Assembly (NCBI RefSeq): GCF_023101185.1
Contig: NZ_CP078077.1
Coordinates: forward strand, 773,630-837,629
Length of the DNA stretch: 64,000 bases
From: Microbacterium galbinum
GTDB taxonomy: Bacteria; Actinomycetota; Actinomycetes; Actinomycetales; Microbacteriaceae
Direction: 5' to 3'
In this document: piece by piece, positions 37,704-46,410 of the stretch
Layout: every line of letters starts with the position of its first letter
Numbering within the stretch: position 1 is the stretch's first letter
The notes under the pieces: model-generated
What the model saw: only the letters and a program-made list of their open reading frames with translations
The model's database searches: none
Told to the model about the DNA's origin: nothing
Made by a program: the position numbers and the translations under genes

Positions 37704-39137
37704 TCAGTCCAGCGCGCTCATCACGTGCTTGATGCGGGTGTAGTCGTCGAACCCGTACTGCGAGAGGTCCTTGCCGTAGCCGGAGTGCTTGAACCCACCG
37801 TGCGGCATATCGGAGACGAAGGGGATGTGCGTGTTGATCCACACGCACCCGAAGTCGAGGTCGCGCGAGAACCGCATCGCCCGGGCGTGATCGGTCGTCC
37901 AGACCGACGCGGCGAGCGCGTACGGCACGTCGTTCGCCAGCTCGAGTGCCTCCTCGTCGGTGGAGAACGACTGCACCGTGAGCACCGGCCCGAAGACCTC
38001 GCCCTGCACGATCTCGTCGTCCTGCCGCACCCCCGACACGATCGTCGCGGGCCAGAAGTAGCCGCGATCTCCCTGCCGCGCTCCCCCGGTCTCCACCCGG
38101 GCATGCGCGGGCAGCCTCGACACGAATCCCGACACCTGCTCCAGCTGTGCGGCACTGTTGAGCGGTCCGTAGAGCACGCCGTCCTCGCGCGGTCCGCCGG
38201 TGCGGGCATCCGACTCCGCCCGCGCGACCAGCGCCGCCACGAGCTCGTCGTGCAGGGACTCGTGCACGAGCACGCGCGTCGCTGCGGTGCAGTCCTGCCC
38301 GGCGTTGAAGAACGCACCGGTCACGATCCCCTCGACCGCCTTCGACACCGAGGCATCCGCGAAGACGATCGCCGGGGCCTTGCCGCCGAGCTCGAGGTGC
38401 ACGCGCTTGACGTCGTTCGCCGCGGACCGCGCCACCGCCATGCCCGCCCGCACCGATCCGGTGATCGCGACCATCTGCGGTGTCGGATGCTCCACCAGCG
38501 CGACGCCGGTCTCGCGGTCGCCCAGCACCACGTTCAACGTTCCGGCCGGGGTGTGCAGCGCCACGATCTGGGCGAGCAGCAGCGTCGACAGCGGGGTCGT
38601 CTCGGCGGGCTTGAGCACGACGGTGTTGCCCGCCGCGAGCGCCGGCGCGATCTTCCACACGGCCATGTTCAGCGGGTAGTTCCAGGGCGTGACCTGCCCG
38701 ATCACGCCGATCGGCTCGCGGCGCACGAACGACGTGTGCCCGGCGAGGTACTCCCCCGCCGCGCGCCCCTCGAGCGACCGCGCGGCACCGGCGAAGAACC
38801 GCAGCTGATCGACCGACTGCATGATCTCGTCCTCGACGAGGCTCGCGCGCGGCTTGCCGGTGTCGCGCGACTCGAGATCGGCGAACTCCTCGGCCCGCGC
38901 GGCCATGTCGTCGGCGATGCGGAAGAGGGCGAGCTGCCGGTCGGCGGGCGTCGTGTCGCGCCACAGCGGGAAGGCAGCGGATGCCGCGGCGTAGGCGGCA
39001 TCGACGTCACCGGCATCCGACACCGGGAGCCGGCCGTACTCCTCCTCGGTGGCGGGGTCGATGAGCGGAAGGTCGCCTGCGCCGGACACGGGGACGAACC
39101 GACCGCCGATGAAGTTCTGCAAGCTCTCAGTGCGCAT
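37704..39137 (-). CDS. Aminobutyraldehyde dehydrogenase-type ALDH
   Basis: 477 aa from ATG 39137 (MRTESLQNFIGGRFVPVSG); a longer frame upstream is unlikely because it would run through the Lrp gene. NAD-binding GQVTPWNYPLNMAVWK, catalytic Glu in HLELGGKAP, Cys in FFNAGQDCTAATR. Best fit is gamma-aminobutyraldehyde dehydrogenase, because the neighbours are a divergent Lrp regulator and a PuuB-like oxidase; other aldehydes possible. Oxidises 4-aminobutanal to GABA. Confidence 0.9.
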   Translation of the reverse strand: MRTESLQNFIGGRFVPVSGAGDLPLIDPATEEEYGRLPVSDAGDVDAAYAAASAAFPLWRDTTPADRQLALFRIADDMAARAEEFADLESRDTGKPRASLVEDEIMQSVDQLRFFAGAARSLEGRAAGEYLAGHTSFVRREPIGVIGQVTPWNYPLNMAVWKIAPALAAGNTVVLKPAETTPLSTLLLAQIVALHTPAGTLNVVLGDRETGVALVEHPTPQMVAITGSVRAGMAVARSAANDVKRVHLELGGKAPAIVFADASVSKAVEGIVTGAFFNAGQDCTAATRVLVHESLHDELVAALVARAESDARTGGPREDGVLYGPLNSAAQLEQVSGFVSRLPAHARVETGGARQGDRGYFWPATIVSGVRQDDEIVQGEVFGPVLTVQSFSTDEEALELANDVPYALAASVWTTDHARAMRFSRDLDFGCVWINTHIPFVSDMPHGGFKHSGYGKDLSQYGFDDYTRIKHVMSALD

Positions 39138-39236
39138 GCGGCCACAGTAGCGCGGCACTTTCGGAATCGGAAGGCCCGGAAGCCACCGACGACTGAATCG
39201 GTTGCACCACCGGCATCCGCCTGTCAATATCGACGC

Positions 39237-39701
39237 ATGGGCACGAAGACACAGCCGGTGCTGGACGACATCTCGAAGCGGATCATCGAGCTGCTCCAGG
39301 AGGATGGCCGGCGCCCCTACGCCGAGATCGGGCGGGAGGTGGGTCTCAGCGAGGCCGCCACCCGCCAGCGCGTGCAGCGCATGACCGATGCCGGAACGAT
39401 CCAGATCGTCGCGGTCACCGACCCCCTGCAGCTCGGATTCCACCGGATGTCGATGATCGGCATCCGCGTCACCGGCGACCCGCGTGCGGTCGCCGAGCAG
39501 CTCACCGAGATCACCGAACTCGCCTACGTCGTCGTCACCCTCGGCAGCTTCGACATCCTCGTCGAGGCCGTGTGCGAGAGCGACGCCGACCTGCTCGAAC
39601 TGATCGCGACGCGCATCCGCACCATCCCCGGCATCGTGCACACCGAGAGCCTGCTCTACGCCGGGCTCTACAAGGACCTCTACAACTGGGGAACGCGCTG
39701 A
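39237..39701 (+). CDS. Lrp/AsnC-family regulator
   Basis: 154 aa from ATG 39237. HTH (LDDISKRIIELLQEDGRRPYAEIGREVGLSEAATRQRVQRM) and C-terminal RAM domain (LGFHRMSMIGIRVTG, IVHTESLLYAGLYKDLYNWG). Divergent from the aldehyde dehydrogenase and followed by the PuuB-like gene, so it probably regulates polyamine or amino acid catabolism in response to a metabolite. Confidence 0.93.
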   Translation: MGTKTQPVLDDISKRIIELLQEDGRRPYAEIGREVGLSEAATRQRVQRMTDAGTIQIVAVTDPLQLGFHRMSMIGIRVTGDPRAVAEQLTEITELAYVVVTLGSFDILVEAVCESDADLLELIATRIRTIPGIVHTESLLYAGLYKDLYNWGTR

Positions 39702-39750
39702 CCGCGCACCTCATCCACTGAGAGAACCAACTGAGAACAAGGGAGCGCGC

Positions 39751-41154
39751 ATGGGAACCACCGTCTTCGAACGCCGCCGCCCGCAGGATTCCGTCATCGA
39801 CGAGTCCCTGCGCGACACCTCGTTCGCCGTGTTCTGGCTCGACGACGTGCAGCGCACCGAGTACCCGACACTGACCGGTGCGATCGAGGCCGACCTCGCG
39901 ATCGTCGGCGGCGGGTACGCGGGGCTGTGGACCGCGATCCGCGCCAAGGAGCGCGACCCCGACCGCCGGGTCGTGCTCGTCGAGGCGTCGCGCGTCGCGT
40001 GGGCGGCCTCCGGCCGCAACGGCGGGTTCTGCGAGGCGAGCATCACCCACGGCCACGAGAACGGCGTGAACCGCTGGCCCGACGAGATCGCGCAGCTCGA
40101 ACGGCTCGGGCTCGAGAACCTCGACGGCATCGCCGACACCGTCGCGCGCTACGGGATGGATGCCGAGTTCGAACGCACCGGGCAGCTCGCGGTCGCGGTC
40201 GAACCGCACCAGGTCGAGTGGCTGCGCGAGGAGGAGGGATTCCTCGATCAGGATGCCGTGCAGGCCGAGGTGCACTCCCCCACGTTCCTCGCGGGTGCGT
40301 GGGAGCGCGACACCACCGCCCTCGTTCACCCCGCCAAGCTCGGGCTCGAGCTCGCCCGCGTCGCGACCGACCTCGGCGTGGAGATCTACGAGCACACCCT
40401 CGTGCAGGACATCCTCGGCGACGGATCGGGCCCGATCACGGTCGAGGCCCGCGACGGCCGGGTCGTGGCGGATGCCGTCGCGCTGGCCACGAATGTCTTC
40501 CCCTCGCTGCTCAAGCGCAACCGCCTGATGACGGTGCCCGTGTACGACTACGTGCTGATGACCGAGCCGCTGAGCGCCGAGCAGCTCTCCTCGATCGGGT
40601 GGCGGAACCGGCAGGGCCTCGCCGACAGCGCCAACCAGTTCCACTACTACCGGCTCACCGCCGACGACCGCATCCTGTTCGGCGGCTACGACGCGGTCTA
40701 CCACTACGGCGGCAAGGTGCGCCCCGAGTACGAGGACCGGATGGAGAGCCACCGGCGGCTCGCCTCGCACTTCTTCACCACGTTCCCCCAGCTCGAGGGG
40801 CTGCGCTTCACGCACCGCTGGGCCGGGGCGATCGACTCGTCGAGCCGCTTCTGCGCGTTCTTCGGCACCGCACGCAAGGGCCGGGTGACCTACGCCACCG
40901 GGTTCACCGGACTCGGCGTGGGCGCGGCGCGGTTCGCCGCCGACGTCATGCTCGACAAGCTCGCGGGCGAGGAGACCGAACGCACCGCGCTGCAGATGGT
41001 GCGGCAGCGTCCGGTGCCCTTCCCGCCCGAACCCGCCGCCGCGGTGGGCATCAACCTCGTGCGTGCCGCGATGGATCGCGCCGATCACAACGGGGGCAAG
41101 CGCAACCTCTTCCTCAAGACGCTCGACGCGCTCGGCATGGGATTCGACTCGTGA
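39751..41154 (+). CDS. PuuB-like FAD-dependent amine oxidoreductase
   Basis: 467 aa. N-terminal dinucleotide-binding LAIVGGGYAGLWTAIRAKERDPDRRVVLVEA, ASGRNGGFCEASI as in the DAO-type family (PuuB/gamma-glutamylputrescine oxidase), substrate region FLAGAWERDTTALVHPAKLGLELARVA, and C-terminal FTGLGVGAARFAADVMLDKLAG. Likely oxidises a polyamine or derivative to the aldehyde that the divergent ALDH then uses. GTGA overlap with the cupin gene. Confidence 0.9.
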   Translation: MGTTVFERRRPQDSVIDESLRDTSFAVFWLDDVQRTEYPTLTGAIEADLAIVGGGYAGLWTAIRAKERDPDRRVVLVEASRVAWAASGRNGGFCEASITHGHENGVNRWPDEIAQLERLGLENLDGIADTVARYGMDAEFERTGQLAVAVEPHQVEWLREEEGFLDQDAVQAEVHSPTFLAGAWERDTTALVHPAKLGLELARVATDLGVEIYEHTLVQDILGDGSGPITVEARDGRVVADAVALATNVFPSLLKRNRLMTVPVYDYVLMTEPLSAEQLSSIGWRNRQGLADSANQFHYYRLTADDRILFGGYDAVYHYGGKVRPEYEDRMESHRRLASHFFTTFPQLEGLRFTHRWAGAIDSSSRFCAFFGTARKGRVTYATGFTGLGVGAARFAADVMLDKLAGEETERTALQMVRQRPVPFPPEPAAAVGINLVRAAMDRADHNGGKRNLFLKTLDALGMGFDS

Positions 41155-41540
41155 GCGACACGATCCCCGACGAGGGGCTCACCCCCGAACCGGCCGAGGG
41201 GCTCACCCCCGGCACGGGAGCGGATGCCGCGACCCTCGCGCTCGTGCACGTGCCGCTGCCGGCATCCGACGTCGTCTCGGGCGACCCGACCACCGCCGTG
41301 CACCCGCTCGCCCTGCTCGGGGGCACCGAGGTCGGCATCTGGGAGATGACGCCGGGAACGGCATCCGACACCGAGACCGACGAGGTCTTCGTCGTGCTCT
41401 CGGGCCGGGCGCGCATCGCGTTCGACGACCCCGACCTGCCCGATCTCGATGTCTCCCCCGGCTCCGTCGTGCGCCTGGCCGAGGGCCAGCGCACGGTCTG
41501 GACCGTCACCGAGACCCTGCGCAAGATCTACATCGCCTGA
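41151..41540 (+). CDS. Small cupin-domain protein
   Basis: 129 aa from GTG 41151 overlapping the PuuB-like stop (GTGA). Cupin core residues from about 60: GTEVGIWEMTPGTASDTETDEVFVVLSGRARIAF, and GSVVRLAEGQRTVWTVTETLRKIYIA. The usual His-rich metal motif is weak (few His), so it may be structural or bind ligand without metal. An N-terminal internal repeat EGLTPEPAEGLTPGTG is unusual. Co-transcribed with the oxidoreductase and similar to EutQ-type companions. Confidence 0.85.
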   Translation: MSDTIPDEGLTPEPAEGLTPGTGADAATLALVHVPLPASDVVSGDPTTAVHPLALLGGTEVGIWEMTPGTASDTETDEVFVVLSGRARIAFDDPDLPDLDVSPGSVVRLAEGQRTVWTVTETLRKIYIA

Positions 41541-41557
41541 GCACCAGGCGCGCGGGC

Positions 41558-42562
41558 TCAGCCGACGCGGGTGACCTCGGCGTGCGGCATCCGCTCGCGC
41601 ATCACCCGGATCGCCTCGGGGTTGTCGTCGACCAGCACGCTGTCGCGTCCCAGCGCCGATGCGACCGCGCCGGTCGTGCCGCTGCCGGCGAAGAGGTCGA
41701 GCACCCGGTCGCCGGGGCGGCTCGACGCCCGGATGATGCGGCGCAGGATGCCCTCGGGCTTCTGCGTCGGATACCCCGTCTTCTCGCGCCCGGTCGTCGG
41801 CACGATCGTGTGCCACCACACATCGGTCGGCAGCTTTCCGCGCGCCGCCTTCTCGGGCGTGACGAGGCCGGGGGCCATGTAGGGCTCGCGGTCGACCTCG
41901 TCGGAGTCGAAGAAGTACGCGCGCGGATTCTTCACGTACACGAGGATCGTGTCGTGCTTGGTGGGCCAGCGGCTGCGCGACTTCGCGCCGTAGTCGTAGG
42001 CCCAGATCAGCTCGTTGAGGAACGAGTCGCGTCCGAACACCGCGTCGAGCATCACCTTCGCGTAGTGCGCCTCGCGGTAGTCGAGGTGCAGGTAGAGCGT
42101 GCCGTCGTCGGCGAGCAGTCGCCACGCCTCCTCGAGACGCGGCATGAGGAACTCGCCGTAGTCGTCGAAGCGGTCGTCGTAGGTGCGCAGCATCCCGCGC
42201 ACCCGCTCGTAGCGATGGCCGTGGAAGCCATGGCGGATCTCGGCGGGCGCGGTCTCGGGGACCGGCTGCTCATAACTCCGGACGGATGCTTCGGACTCAG
42301 CCGATTCCGGGTCGATGTGCCCCTCGGCATTCGATTCTTCCGGAATTGTGCGCGTCCGCGTCGCGGTGACGATCTGCCGTTCGCGCGCGCGGCCCGTGTT
42401 GAAGGGGGGATCGAGGTACACCAGCGTGAACGAGGCATCGGGCAGCGCGCGCACGGCGGCGAGGTTGTCGCCCTCGAGGATCGACACCGACCCGACCCGC
42501 ACCGGTGCGATGGAGACGTCCTGTTCGATCGGGACGGGCGGAGTGGGTACCGGGTCGGTCAC
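41558..42562 (-). CDS. Orphan beta-class DNA methyltransferase (N4/N6)
   Basis: 334 aa from GTG 42562, chosen for its GTGA overlap with the lipoate ligase stop; an upstream in-frame start at 42580 would overlap by 22 bp. Motif IV DPPFNTG near residue 50 precedes motif I/II DLFAGSGTTGAV near the C terminus, the beta-class order. A Trp-rich target region (WAYDYGAKSRSRWPTKHD) lies between. No restriction enzyme gene is adjacent, so it may act in regulation or DNA marking. Recognition sequence unknown. Confidence 0.88.
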   Translation of the reverse strand: MTDPVPTPPVPIEQDVSIAPVRVGSVSILEGDNLAAVRALPDASFTLVYLDPPFNTGRARERQIVTATRTRTIPEESNAEGHIDPESAESEASVRSYEQPVPETAPAEIRHGFHGHRYERVRGMLRTYDDRFDDYGEFLMPRLEEAWRLLADDGTLYLHLDYREAHYAKVMLDAVFGRDSFLNELIWAYDYGAKSRSRWPTKHDTILVYVKNPRAYFFDSDEVDREPYMAPGLVTPEKAARGKLPTDVWWHTIVPTTGREKTGYPTQKPEGILRRIIRASSRPGDRVLDLFAGSGTTGAVASALGRDSVLVDDNPEAIRVMRERMPHAEVTRVG

Positions 42563-43608
42563 GGCACCCGGTGCAGCCACGCGTCGGTCGAGAACTTCGT
42601 CTCGACCAGCTCTTCGGCCGCGGCGTACTCGTCATCGGCGACCGTGCCGTCCTCGGCCGCGGTGAGCGAGCGGAAGGTCTCGATGAAGCGGTCGATGATC
42701 TCCTCGCGGCTGAGCCCGGTCTGGCTGCGCAGCGGGTCGACGCGCTTGGCCGCCGACGTGGTGCCCTTGTCGCTCAGCTTCTCGCGGCCGATGCGCAGCA
42801 CCTCGGTCATGACCTGGCCGTCGAGGTCGTACGACAGCGAGGCGTGGTGGAGCACGCCTCCGTTGGCGAGACGCTTCTGCGCGGCCCCGCCGATCTTGCC
42901 GGTCGAACTCGCGATGTCGTTGAGGGGGCGGTAGACCGCGTCGATGCCGAGCGAGCGCAGCGCCTGCAGGGCGAAGTCGTCGAGGAACGCATACGAGTCG
43001 GCGAAAGTCATGCCCGCGACGAGGGATGCCGGAACGTACAGCGAGTACGTGATGATCTGCCCCTCGGGGATGAGCATCGCGCCGCCGCCCGAGATGCGGC
43101 GGACGACGTCGAAGCCGTGACGCGCGGCGCCCTCGGGGTCGACCTCGTTGCGGTACGACTGGAACGATCCGATGACGACCGCCGAGCCGTCCCACTCCCA
43201 GATGCGCAGGGTCGGGCGACGCCGTCCCTCGCCGACGCGCGAGGTGAGCACCTCGTCGAGCGCGAGGTTCATGGCCGGCGAGACCGCCTTGTCGTGCACG
43301 ATCTCCCAGTCGAAATCACGCCATCCCGGAGCGGTGACGAGCGCACGGCGCACGACGGTGCCCACGGCCTCGGGCGTGAAGCCGAGCAGCTGCGCGCCCT
43401 CGGGAAGGGCGTCGCGCACGGCGGTGGCGATCACGGAGGCATCCGATTCGACCGGCAGGCCGTTCACGGCGTCGTTGATCGCCTCGAGCGCCGTGTCGGG
43501 CTCGAGGAAGAAGTCGCCCGCGAGCCGGAACTGCGCGATCCTCCCGTCGTCGACCTCGAGGTCGACGACGACGAGCTTTCCCCCTGGGACCTTGTATTCA
43601 CCGTGCAC
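42559..43608 (-). CDS. Lipoate-protein ligase A-family enzyme
   Basis: 349 aa from GTG 43608, 6 nt after a TAGGCT box and with GGGGAG in between. N-terminal accessory lipoate domain (MHGEYKVPGGKLVVVDLEVDDGRI) precedes a catalytic LplA/LipB domain (MNLALDEVLTS, RRISGGGAMLIPEGQIITYSLYV, and the lysine-containing STGKIGGAAQKRL). Attaches lipoyl groups to E2/GcvH proteins. The order (accessory domain first) is that seen in many Gram-positive and archaeal enzymes. Confidence 0.88.
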   Translation of the reverse strand: MHGEYKVPGGKLVVVDLEVDDGRIAQFRLAGDFFLEPDTALEAINDAVNGLPVESDASVIATAVRDALPEGAQLLGFTPEAVGTVVRRALVTAPGWRDFDWEIVHDKAVSPAMNLALDEVLTSRVGEGRRRPTLRIWEWDGSAVVIGSFQSYRNEVDPEGAARHGFDVVRRISGGGAMLIPEGQIITYSLYVPASLVAGMTFADSYAFLDDFALQALRSLGIDAVYRPLNDIASSTGKIGGAAQKRLANGGVLHHASLSYDLDGQVMTEVLRIGREKLSDKGTTSAAKRVDPLRSQTGLSREEIIDRFIETFRSLTAAEDGTVADDEYAAAEELVETKFSTDAWLHRVP

Positions 43609-43650
43609 CTCCCCAGCCTACGGCCGACGGGGGTTGTTGGTCGCGGTCGT

Positions 43651-43729
43651 CCTTCGTCTCGTCGCTAGCGCTCCTCGCTCAGGAACCGGACTAGTTCCGG
43701 TCCCTGAGCGAGCGCAGCGAGACGAAGGG
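43651..43729. repeat. Composite palindrome, CTCAGGAACC/GGTCCCTGAGCGAGCGCAG type
   Basis: CCTTCGTCTCG ... CTCGCTCAGGAACCGGA at 43651-43690 pairs with TCCGGTCCCTGAGCGAG ... CGAGACGAAGG, giving a long imperfect hairpin around an ACTAGT centre. It is the second REP-type in this genome, related to the CCTTCG...AGGGACC family by its ends. Between the lipoate ligase (minus) and DUF1684 (minus) genes. Confidence 0.85.
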
Positions 43730-44467
43730 TCAGCGGCCGAGAACGATGGCGCGCTCGCCGGCGCGGATGGGAGCCGTGAAGCGGTTGCCCGCGGGCGGGA
43801 GCGGGCACACGAACTGGTCGGAGAACGCGCACGGCGGCAGGTACGCCCGGTTGAAGTCGACGACCGCGGTGCCGTCGTCATCGGGCTCGTCGATCGCGAG
43901 GAAGCGGAACGGGAACGTCTCGATGCCGTTGGTCCCGTCGGCGAACACGGCACCGAGGCCACCGCGCACGTTGCGCGTCACGGTGAGCTCGTGCGCGACC
44001 CCGCGGATCTCGAACCGCAGCCGCCCGGCGATCGGCGCCTCGTGCTGGTCGCCGTCGATCGCGACGATCGTGATCGACTCGTCGGCGGCCGGCTCGAACG
44101 TCGCCGGCAACCGCCACGCCGGATCGGGACGGTAGGCGTCGATCGCGCTGAACCGCTCGCGCTGCGGGCGGGCCGGGTTGAACACCCTTAGCGCCACGGT
44201 CTCGCGCCGCGGGAACACCCGCAGTTCGCGTCGCCCGAAGCGCAGCGCCTCGCCCCGGCGCAGCGTGACGGTGGCCCCGGCGACGCCGAGCTCGGTGCCG
44301 CGGATCTCGCCCTCGGCACCGACCGCCCAGAGCCCCGGCACGTTCTCGACCGCGGCGGGTTCGGAGATCAGCCAGTTCGTGGACTCCAGGGCCGACGGGC
44401 CGTAGTCGGCACCCGCCACGCGTTCGCGTTCGTCGTGCCACGCACGCCAGTCGCTCTCGAAGCTCAT
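43730..44467 (-). CDS. DUF1684 protein
   Basis: 245 aa from ATG 44467, with AGGAGGGTCCG upstream. N terminus FESDWRAWHDERERV, central TLRRGEALRFGRRELRVFPRRETVALRVFNP, and C-terminal FNRAYLPPCAFSDQFVCPLPPAGNRFTAPIRAGER, which contains the family signature (NPYCAYSD...CPLPPxxNxL variant). Function unknown. Its stop directly abuts the composite palindrome. Confidence 0.9.
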   Translation of the reverse strand: MSFESDWRAWHDERERVAGADYGPSALESTNWLISEPAAVENVPGLWAVGAEGEIRGTELGVAGATVTLRRGEALRFGRRELRVFPRRETVALRVFNPARPQRERFSAIDAYRPDPAWRLPATFEPAADESITIVAIDGDQHEAPIAGRLRFEIRGVAHELTVTRNVRGGLGAVFADGTNGIETFPFRFLAIDEPDDDGTAVVDFNRAYLPPCAFSDQFVCPLPPAGNRFTAPIRAGERAIVLGR

Positions 44468-44628
44468 CGGACCCTCCTCCCGTCGCGAGGAGGGTCGTGC
44501 GGGGGCACGTCTCCTCGGATGCCCGCGGAATGTTGCCCTGAATCTACGGCGGGGGCGGAGCTTCCGTCGGGCGGGTGTCATGCACCTTCACCCGACGTCA
44601 TCCGGCGTCATACCGGCGCTCGTGGGGG

Positions 44629-44702
44629 CGCTTCGACAGGCTCAGCGACCCAGGCAGGAGGCTCGGCGACGGCACCGGGTCCCTGAGCCTGTCGAAGGGC
44701 CC
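44629..44702. repeat. Inverted pair of REP-type elements
   Basis: GCTTCGACAGGCTCAGCGAC (44629-44650) and the opposite-orientation GGTCCCTGAGCCTGTCGAAGG (44678-44702), with 27 nt between. Located between two minus-strand genes; the pair can form a large hairpin and serves as the spacing unit seen in the cytochrome b gene. Confidence 0.88.
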
Positions 44703-44716
44703 CACCGAGAGAACGC

Positions 44717-45583
44717 TCAGCGCGCAGGGATGTGCGTGTCGAGCCAGGCGAGGGTGTCGGCGCGCACCTCGTCCTGCTGCAGCTCGGCGAAGATCTCGTG
44801 CCGGGCATCGGGGTAGACGAGGGTCGTCACATCGGTGAAGCCCGAGCGGCTGCGGTACTCGTCGGCGAGCTTGTGCACGCTGCGGGGGCCGCCGACCGGG
44901 TCGTCGCGCCCGACGAGCAGCAGCAGCGGGATGTCACGCCCACCCGTCTCGCGCAGGTCGCGACGCGGGCGCCCGTAGAGCTTCGCGGCTTCGATCGGCC
45001 CGAACAGCTTCAGCAGCGGCTCGCCCGTGGTGAGCGGGTCGATCTCGAACGCGGCCCACACCTCCGGGTCGCGGCTGAGCCACTCGTAGCCGGTGGCGTC
45101 GGGCCCCGCCCAGCGGGCGTTGAGGGGCGCAGCGCTGAGCGATCCCGGCATCCGCAGTGCCGACCCCGACAGGATCACGGCATCGAACGCCTCGGGATGC
45201 TCGTTCAGCAGCATCTGCGCGAGGAACGATCCCCACGAGTGCCCGAGCAGCACGAGCGGCAGGTCGGGGTTCTCGTCGCGGATGATGCCGGTCAGCTGCC
45301 AGACGGCATCCTTCGCGGCGCGCAGCCCGCCCTTGCCCAGCCGGCCCAACCGCGCGGGACCGCCGTGCTGGCGGATGCCGGTGCGGCCGTGGCCGCGGTG
45401 GTCGTCGGCGTAGACGGTGAAGCCCGCCGCGGTGAGCGCGGCGATCAGCGCACCGTAGCGACCCGCGTGCTCGCCGACGCCGTGCAGCAGTTGCACGACA
45501 CCGCGGGGCGTCGTGGCCGCCGGGTGCACGTCGTAGACGATGGCGATGCCGTCGGCATCCGTGAACTCTCGGGTATCCGTCAC
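44717..45583 (-). CDS. Alpha/beta hydrolase, monoacylglycerol lipase-like
   Basis: 288 aa from GTG 45583, 6 nt after TAGGCT. Serine hydrolase: oxyanion loop LLHGVGEHAGRYG, YADDHRGHGRTG, nucleophile in GHSWGSFLAQM (GxSxG), Asp in LLVGRDDPVGGP and His in YPDARHEIFAEL. Matches the MGL/lysophospholipase family. Cytoplasmic; no signal peptide. Convergent layout with no obvious operon partner (CutC lies 29 nt upstream on the same strand). Confidence 0.88.
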   Translation of the reverse strand: MTDTREFTDADGIAIVYDVHPAATTPRGVVQLLHGVGEHAGRYGALIAALTAAGFTVYADDHRGHGRTGIRQHGGPARLGRLGKGGLRAAKDAVWQLTGIIRDENPDLPLVLLGHSWGSFLAQMLLNEHPEAFDAVILSGSALRMPGSLSAAPLNARWAGPDATGYEWLSRDPEVWAAFEIDPLTTGEPLLKLFGPIEAAKLYGRPRRDLRETGGRDIPLLLLVGRDDPVGGPRSVHKLADEYRSRSGFTDVTTLVYPDARHEIFAELQQDEVRADTLAWLDTHIPAR

Positions 45584-45612
45584 GCTGCGAGCCTACCGAT
45601 CGCGGGCGCGGC

Positions 45613-46359
45613 TCACAGCCCCAGGGCGGCGCGCACGGCCAGGGCGGTGTCGCGGTCGGTGACCTCGTACCCGCCCACGCCGTCGGAGGCCGACCCCATG
45701 CGCACGCCGCCCTCGGCGGTGACGGTGCGCTTGGCCGAGAAGTGCAGGGCGTCGACCCCGGTACCGGCGAGCTCGGCGGCGTTCGCGGCGCCGACGCCGC
45801 TGCCCGCCATGATCTGGATGCGTCCGTCGGCGCGCGCGACGAGCGCGCGGAGGGTGTCGATGCCGTCGATCGCGGCGGATGCTCCGCCCGAGGTGAGTAC
45901 GCGTCGCAGACCGAGCGCGATCGCGGCGTCGAGGGTCGCGAGCGGGTCGGGGCTGACGTCGATCGCGCGGTGCAGGGTGACGGATGCTCCGCCGGCCGCA
46001 TCGCGCAGCCGGGCCATGGCGTCGACGTCGAGAACACCGCGCGCATCGAGAGCACCGATCACGACGCCCTCGGCCCCGACCTCGATCGCGCGACGCACGT
46101 CGTGCTCGCAGATCGCGATCTCCTCGTCGGTGTAGTGGAAGTCGCCGCCGCGCGGGCGCACGAGCACGTGCACCTCGACATCTGCCTCGCGCGCCGCCTC
46201 GACCGACAGTTCGAGCGTGGCAGGCGACGGGGTGAGGCCGCCGAGCGCCAGCGCGGTCGCGAGTTCGACGCGCGCGGCACCGACCTCTCCGGCGATGCGC
46301 ACTCCGGCGGGATCCTGCACGGCGATTTCGAGAGCGGGCGTTCGGGTCACGCGCTCCAT
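45613..46359 (-). CDS. cutC: CutC family protein
   Basis: 248 aa, TIM-barrel protein of the copper homeostasis CutC family: LEIAVQDPAGVRIAGEVGAARVELATALALGGLTPS, VLVRPRGGDFHYTDEE, and ILTSGG-like RVLTSGGASAAIDG. The role in copper handling is disputed. ATG 46359, divergent from MarR with about 50 nt between. Confidence 0.92.
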   Translation of the reverse strand: MERVTRTPALEIAVQDPAGVRIAGEVGAARVELATALALGGLTPSPATLELSVEAAREADVEVHVLVRPRGGDFHYTDEEIAICEHDVRRAIEVGAEGVVIGALDARGVLDVDAMARLRDAAGGASVTLHRAIDVSPDPLATLDAAIALGLRRVLTSGGASAAIDGIDTLRALVARADGRIQIMAGSGVGAANAAELAGTGVDALHFSAKRTVTAEGGVRMGSASDGVGGYEVTDRDTALAVRAALGL

Positions 46360-46385
46360 TCTGCCGTTCCCGCCCCGCGCGTCGA

Positions 46386-46410
46386 TTACTTAGATAGACT
46401 AACTAAGTAA
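46386..46410 (+). promoter_or_regulatory. MarR operator overlapping its own start
   Basis: Perfect dyad TTACTTAG (46386-46393) and CTAAGTAA (46403-46410) with a 9-nt spacer that contains TAGACT (46395-46400), a -10-like box. It covers the marR start codon, so binding should block the MarR/MFS unit. Confidence 0.82.

Noticed and set aside
37704..39641. Longer aldehyde dehydrogenase starting at 39641
   Set aside because: The extra 168 residues lie antisense to the Lrp gene and are not ALDH-like; ATG 39137 gives the correct family length.
44580..44816. 78-aa frame through the REP pair at 44629
   Set aside because: Coding arises only from the REP cores; no start signal and it runs into the antisense of the lipase-like gene.
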